A stretch of DNA of 6,131 bases from Promethearchaeota archaeon (GTDB taxonomy: Archaea; Asgardarchaeota; Lokiarchaeia; Sigynarchaeales; SOKP01). Position numbers and translations under genes: made by a program. The stretch covers positions 1-6,131 of the forward strand of contig JAEOUI010000344.1 in the NCBI GenBank assembly GCA_016839425.1. The letters are read 5' to 3'. This document shows, one piece after another, positions 1 to 5,470 of the stretch. The notes under the pieces were generated by a model. The model did not search any database. It was not told the DNA's origin and was given only the letters and a program-made list of their open reading frames with translations. Positions within the stretch are counted from its first letter, which is position 1. Each line of letters opens with the position of its first letter.

Positions 1-95
1 CCTTCTCTGGTGACAACTAGTGCGGTTTTTATTTTTGGGATTAAATCAATCAATTCTTTCAATAACCGATCGAGAGATCCAATCGTAGTTTGCAT
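1..95 (-). CDS. N-terminus of a roadblock/LC7-like protein (partial, runs off left edge)
   Basis: On the minus strand an ATG at 95-93 opens a frame of 31 complete codons that reaches the window edge without a stop. The peptide begins MQTTIGSLDRLLKEL and continues through LIPKIKTALVVTREG. An amphipathic first helix followed by an IPxIxxALVVxxxG strand-and-turn is how roadblock/LC7 domains typically begin (helix 1, strand 1, then a Gly turn). Such domains dimerise and act as scaffolds or regulators of small GTPases, for example bacterial MglB; that role here is inference. The ATG is the first start after an in-frame TAG about 45 nt upstream. No Shine-Dalgarno is visible, and a TATA-like element with a palindrome lies about 45 nt upstream of the start. 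Only about 31 residues are visible, so the full length, any fused domains and the exact family remain unknown. Confidence 0.55.
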   Translation of the reverse strand, partial: MQTTIGSLDRLLKELIDLIPKIKTALVVTRE

Positions 96-137
96 CAAAT
101 TTAAACGAACTCGTGTTGAAAATGTATTCTTTCCCTA

Positions 138-147
138 ATTATAAATT
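138..147 (-). promoter_or_regulatory. Candidate TATA box for the left-edge roadblock-like gene
   Basis: Read on the minus strand the element is ATTTATAATT. It is centred about 47 nt upstream of the ATG at 95, which would place transcription start near 116 and give a leader of roughly 20 nt. It lies inside a perfect inverted repeat, CTAATT at 135-140 and AATTAG at 144-149 with a 3-nt centre, so a regulator bound there could block TBP. In DNA this AT-rich such elements are common by chance, so confidence is low. Confidence 0.3.
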
Positions 148-404
148 AGTCCTTTTCAATTTAAATATTTCTTTTTGATAAAAATTGAGTATATTTTTTT
201 TTTCTTTCTAATGATGTAAAAATATATCATCTTTTAGTAAATATTATAGTGTTAAATATTAAAGTAAAATTTGAAATTTTAGTATCTAAAGCGTAGGTTT
301 AATCGTAATTAATAGAAATTCTTTAAAACAAATATAGTTGTAACAATAAAAATAAATTAAATGAGATGCATTATTATTAATACTAAAAGAAGTGTAAGAA
401 AAAT

Positions 405-459
405 CGCTAGGTTAGCGCTACTTGGTTGGGATTTACTCTATGGGTTATGGTAGCGCAAC
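405..459 (+). promoter_or_regulatory. Structured GC-rich element upstream of the response regulator
   Basis: Four half-sites alternate here: CGCTA 405-409, TAGCG 413-417, CGCTA 416-420 and TAGCG 451-455. The first two form a compact hairpin with 5-bp arms and the loop GGT. The second and third overlap to make the perfect palindrome TAGCGCTA at 413-420. GCGCTAC at 415-421 also pairs perfectly with GTAGCGC at 450-456, and allowing one bulged A (414) the pairing extends by three more pairs to 411-459. The short and long hairpins share bases, so they exclude each other. It lies 21 nt before the response-regulator ATG. It could be a DNA operator, for instance for autoregulation, or an RNA leader element. 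The symmetry is seen directly; the function is inference. Confidence 0.4.
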
Positions 460-480
460 GGCTTAAAATCTCTGATAAAA

Positions 481-867
481 ATGACCGAAACGAAGAAAAA
501 GACGATCCTTATCGTTGACGACGAACCGGACATCGTCAATTTAACGGATAAATTTCTAAGGCTCGGTGGATTTAAAACACTCTCTTGTAGTAATGGTAAA
601 GATGCTTTAAACACGATCGAAACAAATCATGACGAAATTAAACTCGTTTTACTTGATGTGATGATGCCAGGACTTAGCGGGTTTGATATCTTAAAAGAAA
701 TTAAAAGCAATAGCAAGTACGACGATATTTTAGTTGTTTTATTTACGGTGAAAAGCTTCAACGAGGACATTCAAAAAGGAAGGGCATTGGGTGCAAACGG
801 CTATTTGACAAAACCATTCTCTGGAAAAGAGCTTCTGAAATATGTACAGGATAAGATTGGAGTTTAA
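481..867 (+). CDS. Stand-alone response-regulator receiver (REC) protein
   Basis: This is a 128-residue CheY-like protein consisting only of a receiver domain, which takes a phosphoryl group from a histidine kinase and acts through protein contacts. All key residues are present: the acidic pair D13-D14 in ILIVDDEPD, the phospho-acceptor D59 in LLDVMMPG, the switch T89 in VVLFTVK, and K111 in the LTKPF motif. After residue 111 there is only the last helix, so there is no DNA-binding or enzymatic output domain. No kinase lies in the window. The ATG is the only good start, with an in-frame TAG 30 nt upstream, and no Shine-Dalgarno is visible. The first 60 nt are about 45% G+C against about 33% in the next 120. 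A GTPase follows after 91 bp, so it may feed a signal into GTPase control, by analogy with REC-containing RomR in the bacterial MglA system; that link is inference. Confidence 0.93.
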   Translation: MTETKKKTILIVDDEPDIVNLTDKFLRLGGFKTLSCSNGKDALNTIETNHDEIKLVLLDVMMPGLSGFDILKEIKSNSKYDDILVVLFTVKSFNEDIQKGRALGANGYLTKPFSGKELLKYVQDKIGV

Positions 868-958
868 TCTAAATATTTTAATGAAATCATATTTTCACAA
901 ATTATTTTAATTATTCATTATTTTCAAGCTTAAGGGAATTATTCTATAAATGTTTTAA

Positions 959-1969
959 TTGATACAAAATATCTTTTTAATTCAAGGAAATAACCTACAA
1001 GATGTTCGTGGTTTGACTGTTCTGAATTTTCCTCACGAAATTGTTAATAACAATGGTAACCTCATTACGAGCATAATATCTGGTCAAAACCTTAAACTTA
1101 GAACTAATAACCCTTCGAATGCTCCAAAAAATGCGAAACTCCATCAAATAAGTAAACCTGTGCATTTTAATATTGAACAGCATATAATTACTACCGTATC
1201 TATTGATAAAAATATAGTTATTGGAGTTATGCTAGAAGAGTTTGATAATCCTAGCGATTATGATGATTTTTTTCTTGAAATATTACACGAAATAATTAAC
1301 GATAATTCATTTTCTTTTGAAGACGAGCTTGAGAAAGAAAACTTGTTAATTACAATGTTTATTGATTTTAGGAGATTCAGTCAAGAAGTAATTAAAGAAA
1401 CAAAAACAAAGGATATTGAAAAAAAATCTCCAATAGTTAAAGTCTTCTTATTTGGTCTCGAAGAAGCAGGAAAAAGTTCACTCGTTAGGAGGATAAAGAC
1501 GGGAGAATACGAGGATAATTATTTCCAACCAACAAGAAAATTTAACATCGAACACATAGACGATGATGAAATTGGTATAATTGCTTTTTGGGATATGCCC
1601 GGACAGCTCGTTTTTAGGAAAAAATGGCTTTCTGGTGCCCAAGATTCGAACATAATAGTATACATGGTTGATGTTTCCGATCAGATAAAATTTGAAGAAT
1701 CAAAGACTGAACTACATAGAATTATTAATAGACTTGAATTATCTGATGTTCCGATACTTATATTAGGGAATAAAATAGATCTAATAAACCAATTATCTAA
1801 AAATGGAGATGGAGATATTAACGAACATCTAGTACGATTAAAACATGAAATATTTGATATTCTCGAGCTTGAAAAACTTAATGATAGAACAATGGAATTC
1901 TTGTTCACTTCAGTGAAAGATAATTATAATATTGAAGAATTTTACGAGCTTCTTGTTGAACTCTTATAA
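959..1969 (+). CDS. Longin-type domain fused to an Arf-like small GTPase
   Basis: 336 residues in two parts. Residues 1 to about 120 start MIQNIFLIQ, a strand followed by alternating strands and helices as in longin/roadblock-type domains. Residues about 158-336 form a Ras-superfamily G domain. Its motifs are the P-loop GLEEAGKSS (166-174, with K172 and S173), switch-I PT at 191-192, G3 WDMPGQ (211-216, with D212 and the catalytic-type Q216), G4 NKID (271-274) and a G5-like TSVK (317-320). The W-D-x-x-G-Q form and the GLxxAGK P-loop resemble Arf/Sar rather than Ras or Rab. The Arf N-terminal myristoylated helix is replaced by the longin-like domain and a charged linker (about 140-158), so any membrane contact must be made differently. 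The start is TTG at 959, directly after an in-frame TAA (956-958). The first internal ATG would be residue 91 and would destroy the N-domain, so TTG is preferred. GTP binding and hydrolysis is very likely; partners are unknown. Confidence 0.9.
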   Translation: MIQNIFLIQGNNLQDVRGLTVLNFPHEIVNNNGNLITSIISGQNLKLRTNNPSNAPKNAKLHQISKPVHFNIEQHIITTVSIDKNIVIGVMLEEFDNPSDYDDFFLEILHEIINDNSFSFEDELEKENLLITMFIDFRRFSQEVIKETKTKDIEKKSPIVKVFLFGLEEAGKSSLVRRIKTGEYEDNYFQPTRKFNIEHIDDDEIGIIAFWDMPGQLVFRKKWLSGAQDSNIIVYMVDVSDQIKFEESKTELHRIINRLELSDVPILILGNKIDLINQLSKNGDGDINEHLVRLKHEIFDILELEKLNDRTMEFLFTSVKDNYNIEEFYELLVELL

Positions 1970-2077
1970 AAAATCTTAGTTCGTTCAATCCTGCTTTGAT
2001 TATTTTTATCATCTACAATTCATGATCCTAATATCATCTTTACATTCTTGCTTCTAAAAATAAAATTTAATCTAATT

Positions 2078-2089
2078 AAATTTAAATAT
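2078..2089 (+). promoter_or_regulatory. Candidate TATA box for the V4R gene
   Basis: AAATTTAAATAT fits the archaeal TATA consensus. Its centre is about 56 nt before the ATG at 2140, so transcription would start near 2110 and leave a leader of about 30 nt. That leader would contain the small out-of-frame ORF at 2129-2167. The 170-bp gap to the GTPase gene is AT-rich and has no strong terminator, so co-transcription with the GTPase is also possible. Confidence 0.3.
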
Positions 2090-2139
2090 CAAAGCGAACA
2101 ATATCATAACATCAAACAATTAATTATTATGCCTCTAAA

Positions 2140-2736
2140 ATGTTTAAAAGATCAAAAAAAGATATGAGCGTTAACATTGACGATAAAATGGGTCAACTCT
2201 ACTTGGGAAACAAGGATTTACGACTCTTGATGTTGAGGCCCATAGATTTAATCGAGTTTGGGGAGTTCTCCGGAAGCTCTGCTGAAGATATTCTCATTTG
2301 GGTGGGTAAAAGTATGGGGAAGGGGATTTCTGCGAGTTTAATTCCTGAAGTTGCGTGGACAAACGAGACATTATCAACAAAAAAACAAGCCATCATAGGA
2401 ATATTAGATACCCTAGAACAACTTGGTTATGGCGTTTTAGAAGCCGTTTTTAACAAAAATAATATTGAAATATCCGTTAAAGAACCTTTATCTGTACCAG
2501 AAAAGGAAAATATCATGGCTAAAAATATATGCCGAATCTATCAAGGACTTTTTCACGGAATGTTTGAAAATATGCAAGTTGATGTGGATAGCGAAGAAAT
2601 TAAATGTTTCTTGTTAGGTCAAGATGAATGCGTTTTCAAATATACTCTTGTCAGCGAAGAATTCGATGACAACGATATAGATGTTGGAAGTGGTTCTAAA
2701 GAAAGAGATATTGACTCCCTTCTCAAATCTATTTAA
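2140..2736 (+). CDS. V4R-domain protein (TRAPP/Bet3-related fold family)
   Basis: 198 residues. From about 28 to 172 the pattern fits V4R (4-vinyl reductase) domains: LRPIDLIEFGEFSG, then VGKSMGKGI, a helix leading to the typical LGYGVLE (95-101), ICRIYQGLFHGMF (130-142), and the family-typical ending E-x2-C-x3-G-x3-C-x-F (E153, C156, G160, C164, F166). V4R domains are small-molecule or metal sensor modules. They share a fold with Bet3-type TRAPP subunits, which help activate Rab GTPases in eukaryotes. The last 25 residues are acidic and Gly/Ser-rich, probably a flexible tail. There is no membrane segment or DNA-binding domain. Lying 170 bp behind an Arf-like GTPase, it could be a sensor or exchange-factor-like partner of it (inference). 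ATG 2140 is used here, but the ATG at 2164 (residue 9) is an equally plausible start because the first eight residues are a lysine-rich stretch outside the domain. No Shine-Dalgarno precedes either. Confidence 0.82.
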   Translation: MFKRSKKDMSVNIDDKMGQLYLGNKDLRLLMLRPIDLIEFGEFSGSSAEDILIWVGKSMGKGISASLIPEVAWTNETLSTKKQAIIGILDTLEQLGYGVLEAVFNKNNIEISVKEPLSVPEKENIMAKNICRIYQGLFHGMFENMQVDVDSEEIKCFLLGQDECVFKYTLVSEEFDDNDIDVGSGSKERDIDSLLKSI

Positions 2737-2857
2737 ATTATCATATTTTCTATAGTATTTTTCAAGTTGAAAACGACCTTTTTAACTATATCATAAGATA
2801 ATCAATAATTTTATATTAAAACTCTTAAATAAACAATCTAATTTCTTTGGAACCTTT

Positions 2858-2882
2858 AGTGTGAAACTTCACACTTTTTTTT
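2858..2882 (+). terminator. Hairpin plus T8 intrinsic-like terminator
   Basis: AGTGTGAA (2858-2865) and TTCACACT (2868-2875) form a perfect 8-bp stem around a 2-nt centre, followed at once by a T8 run (2875-2882). This is the layout of a bacterial-type intrinsic terminator. It lies about 120 bp after the V4R stop and upstream of the cdhA TATA-like box, so it most likely ends the V4R transcript. Archaea usually terminate on T-tracts alone, so the hairpin may instead protect the 3' end. Confidence 0.6.
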
Positions 2883-2904
2883 GGTAAATATTTACCCAAA
2901 AAAA
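2876..2904. repeat. Palindrome adjoining the terminator
   Basis: GGTAAATATTTACC (2883-2896) is a perfect 14-bp palindrome. It is flanked by T runs on the left and A7 on the right (2898-2904), which extends the symmetry outwards apart from one extra C at 2897. It shares its T-tract with the hairpin at 2858-2875, making a compact 47-bp compound element. It may act as a terminator for minus-strand transcripts or as a protein-binding site in front of cdhA; the sequence does not decide between these. Confidence 0.5.
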
Positions 2905-3000
2905 GCTTAGGAATATAATCATTAACTTTTAAATCCGCTGAGCCATGATATACATAGAATTTTTTAATAATCTTTAATGTTAGTAATTATTAAAATTATT

Positions 3001-3010
3001 TTTAAATAAA
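3001..3010 (+). promoter_or_regulatory. Candidate cdhA TATA box
   Basis: TTTAAATAAA is centred about 23 nt before the cdhA ATG. Archaeal TATA boxes sit about 26 nt before the start of transcription, so the transcript would begin at or within a few bases of the start codon and be essentially leaderless. A weak GTGA (3019-3022) lies 5 nt before the ATG and could pair with 16S rRNA if a leader is present, so the two readings conflict. Confidence 0.4.
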
Positions 3011-3027
3011 AATAACACGTGAAATAA

Positions 3028-5376
3028 ATGTCTAAAGAAGGCGCAAAAATTAAAATCGACTCGTACAAGGGCGCTTTCGGCACGATCAAGGGTTTTGAGT
3101 TCACTACGGGAAAGATCGTGAGCGAAGGCGATGCGACCGAGTGGGAACCAATGGGCCCTCATCCAAAACCTCATATTCCAACTCTTCGAAATTGGTTCAT
3201 GAGATTAATGGAAAGATACAAACCTTTTTACATGCCAATCTGCGACATGTGTTGTCTCTGTACATATGGCAAGTGTAACCTTTCAAAAGGAAGAACTGGC
3301 GCTTGCGGTATAAACATGGAAACGCAACAAGCTCGTATCGTTGAAATTGCTTGTTGTATTGGTGCTGCCTGTCATAGTGCACACGGCGATCATTTATTAC
3401 ATTGGCTAAAAGAGAAGTATGGTAATGTTCCTATTAATTTTGGTTCAAATATAGCAGTGGAAATGCCACACACTCGATTGGTTGTTGGAATGAAGCCTGA
3501 AACCTTAGAAGATCTAGAAACTGCCATGGAATGGGTTCATTATACAATAACGCATCTACTTGCTTCGGGGCACACCGGGCAAGAGTCAAGTTATTTAGAT
3601 TACGAATCAAAAAGCTTTCTAGCAGGTTTAGCCGATTCTGTTGGTATGGAAATATCTGATGCGGTTCAAATGGCAGCATATGGCTTTCCAATTGGCGATC
3701 CAAATGTTCCTATAGTAGAATTAGGAATGGGCACGATGGACACTAATAAAGCTACTATCTTGATGATTGGACACAATGTCGCTCCTGGAGTAGAATTAGT
3801 AGATTATATGAGGGAAAAAGGATACGAAAATAAGATAGATGTTGGAGCAATCTGTTGTACTGCCCATGATTTAACTCGTTATTACGATGGTGCTAAAATA
3901 GTAGGATCAATGTCAAGACAATTACACTTCATCCGATCAGGATTAGCAGATGTCGTGATGGTTGATGAACAATGTGTCAACCTCAGGTCCTTCGAACAAG
4001 CCCAATTAGTGAATGCTCCCTTTATAGCTACGAATGAGAAAAATATGGGTGGACTTCCAGACAGGACAAACGATCCCATAAACGAAATTGTTAATGATTT
4101 AGTCAGTGGTAAAATGCCTGGGGTGTTAATCTTAGATCCTATTAAAGCGGGGGCAATAGCTGCTGAGACCGCAATTAAAGTGAAACCCATAAGAAAGTCC
4201 AAAAGTGGAGTTCCCGATGAAAAGGGATGCATTGATATGGCAATGAATTGTAATGGATGTGGGAATTGCCAACGAAATTGTCCTAATGATTTACCTTTAA
4301 CGGAGGGTGTCAATTTAGCTAAATCGGGAGACTTTTCCTTATTAGCAAGCGTTTTTGACGACTGTTTGGGTTGTGGACGATGTGAATCCGATTGTATGAA
4401 AGATGTATCTCCTTTGACGCTATTAATGCACGCTGGCAGAGAACAAATTCGAAACGAAAAATACAACTGCCGAGCAGGTAGGGGTCCAATTCAAGATACT
4501 GAAATCCGAAATGTTGGAGCACCAATAGTACTTGGAGAAATACCTGGAATTGTAGCAATTATCGGATGTGCAGATTACGCTCATAGCATAAAAGAACTAT
4601 ATCAGATGGCGGAGGAATTCCTAAATAGAAAATACATTGTTGTAGTTTCTGGTTGTGGTGCTATGGATATTGGATTGGTAAAGGACGAAGAGGGAAAAAC
4701 CCTTTACGATAGATTCCCTGGAGATTTTGATAGAGGTGGATTAGTAAATGTTGGCTCTTGTGTTTCAAATCCTCACATTACAGGTGCTGCTTGCAAAGTA
4801 GCAAATATCTTTGCCCGAAGACCTCTCAGGGGAAATTTCGAAGAAATAGCTGACTATATCCTCAATCGAGTTGGAGCTGTTGGAGTTGCATGGGGTGCAA
4901 TGTCTCAGAAAGCCGCAAGTATCGCTAGTATGGCAAATGGTCTAGGCATTCCTGCCGTTGTCGGTCCACACGCAGCAGAATACCGAAGGGCTTATGTCGG
5001 ACGTTCTGATAAAACGGACGAATGGACAGTTTTTAACGCAAGGGACGGTTCTAGTGGTCATGTTGTCGGACCTGGTCCGGAACACCTTTTAACTACAGCC
5101 GAATCCATCGAACAAGCAATTTGCTTGGTAGCAAAACTAGCTTTAAGACCAGCTGACAACTCCAAGGGAAGAATGATAAAATTATCTCATTGGATTGATT
5201 TGGAAAGGAAGTATAAGGGTGTCGAATTCCCAGAGGATCTAGATAAATTCATTCGGTTAGAAGCTGACATTCCCATCTCAATGAAAGATGGTATTATGGC
5301 TTACTTGAAAGAAAAAGGTTGGAAGCCTAAGGAAATAGTTGATCCCACCTTACTTGAAAGGATGTGTCGTAGTTAA
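3028..5376 (+). CDS. cdhA: CO dehydrogenase alpha subunit of archaeal CODH/acetyl-CoA synthase
   Basis: 782 residues, near the usual length of about 800. The protein interconverts CO2 and CO in the CODH/acetyl-CoA synthase complex of the Wood-Ljungdahl pathway and is cytoplasmic. An N-terminal motif CxxCCxCx4Cx9C (C72, C75, C76, C78, C83, C93) would bind the electron-relay Fe-S clusters. An inserted ferredoxin region carries two CxxCxxCx3C motifs (C408-C418 and C446-C456), characteristic of archaeal CdhA and absent from bacterial CooS. Likely NiFeS C-cluster ligands, inferred by comparison with CooS, are H249 (GHN), C277 (ICCTAHD), C316, C514, C543 (SGCGAMD) and C578 (GSCVSNPH). None is missing, so the enzyme should be active. 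The start follows a TATA-like box, and the first 130 nt are unusually GC-rich. A T11 tract follows the stop. The normal neighbour cdhB (epsilon subunit) is not adjacent and no cdhC/D/E is seen. Confidence 0.95.
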   Translation: MSKEGAKIKIDSYKGAFGTIKGFEFTTGKIVSEGDATEWEPMGPHPKPHIPTLRNWFMRLMERYKPFYMPICDMCCLCTYGKCNLSKGRTGACGINMETQQARIVEIACCIGAACHSAHGDHLLHWLKEKYGNVPINFGSNIAVEMPHTRLVVGMKPETLEDLETAMEWVHYTITHLLASGHTGQESSYLDYESKSFLAGLADSVGMEISDAVQMAAYGFPIGDPNVPIVELGMGTMDTNKATILMIGHNVAPGVELVDYMREKGYENKIDVGAICCTAHDLTRYYDGAKIVGSMSRQLHFIRSGLADVVMVDEQCVNLRSFEQAQLVNAPFIATNEKNMGGLPDRTNDPINEIVNDLVSGKMPGVLILDPIKAGAIAAETAIKVKPIRKSKSGVPDEKGCIDMAMNCNGCGNCQRNCPNDLPLTEGVNLAKSGDFSLLASVFDDCLGCGRCESDCMKDVSPLTLLMHAGREQIRNEKYNCRAGRGPIQDTEIRNVGAPIVLGEIPGIVAIIGCADYAHSIKELYQMAEEFLNRKYIVVVSGCGAMDIGLVKDEEGKTLYDRFPGDFDRGGLVNVGSCVSNPHITGAACKVANIFARRPLRGNFEEIADYILNRVGAVGVAWGAMSQKAASIASMANGLGIPAVVGPHAAEYRRAYVGRSDKTDEWTVFNARDGSSGHVVGPGPEHLLTTAESIEQAICLVAKLALRPADNSKGRMIKLSHWIDLERKYKGVEFPEDLDKFIRLEADIPISMKDGIMAYLKEKGWKPKEIVDPTLLERMCRS

Positions 5377-5395
5377 TCCTTTTCAATTTTATTTC

Positions 5396-5406
5396 TTTTT
5401 TTTTTT
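5396..5406 (+). terminator. T11 tract after cdhA
   Basis: An uninterrupted run of eleven T lies about 20 bp after the cdhA stop, within a longer T-rich stretch (5379-5420) and with no hairpin before it. Archaeal RNA polymerase commonly terminates on such tracts. With the TATA-like box just downstream, it suggests that cdhA is a one-gene transcript. Confidence 0.6.
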
Positions 5407-5418
5407 ATTTATTCTCGT

Positions 5419-5429
5419 TTTATATTAAT
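5419..5429 (+). promoter_or_regulatory. Candidate TATA box for the 71-residue ORF
   Basis: TTTATATTAAT is a good archaeal TATA match centred about 47 nt before the ATG at 5471, predicting transcription start near 5450 and a leader of about 20 nt. ATATTAAT (5422-5429) is repeated in inverted orientation at 5437-5444. A second TTTATATTA at 5452-5460 is too near the ATG for a leader or leaderless start. All are low-complexity AT sequence. Confidence 0.35.
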
Positions 5430-5470
5430 AAGTAATATTAATATCAATTCATTTATATTAAACGATAATT

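Larger units (their letters stand above)
96..480. other. 385-bp divergent intergenic region
   Basis: This spacer separates the divergent left-edge gene from the response regulator. From 150 to about 400 it is very AT-rich, with a T10 run at 194-203 and no convincing gene or RNA. One short frame exists on the plus strand: ATG at 361 to TAG at 451-453, 30 codons, in the same frame as the response regulator that starts at 481. Its peptide has a basic first half (KRSVRKIAR) and a hydrophobic Trp/Leu-rich end. It may be a leader peptide or simply chance. The last 80 bases are clearly richer in G and C and hold the repeated TAGCG/CGCTA motif, listed separately. Confidence 0.6.

Noticed and set aside
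194..203. T10 run as a terminator
   Set aside because: No plus-strand gene lies upstream within the window, and the spacer is full of short T runs, so there is nothing for it to terminate.
436..480. tRNA-like segment (GGTAGCGC resembling a D-arm; GGCTTAAAATC resembling a Leu-TAA anticodon loop)
   Set aside because: The implied anticodon and D stems do not pair, there is no T-arm GGTTC, and the response-regulator CDS begins where the tRNA would continue.
2945..2977. Ten-codon ORF upstream of cdhA
   Set aside because: Too short, AT-driven, and upstream of the likely cdhA promoter; nothing supports translation.
3882..4466. 194-codon minus-strand frame inside cdhA
   Set aside because: It is antisense to strongly conserved CdhA sequence including the ferredoxin Cys motifs. 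Its translation is a low-complexity Ser/Pro/Leu-rich shadow with no recognisable domain.
4319..4558. Other minus-strand frames inside cdhA (also 3197-3382 and 3434-3703)
   Set aside because: Shadows of the cdhA reading frame, without promoter-like sequence or protein-like composition.
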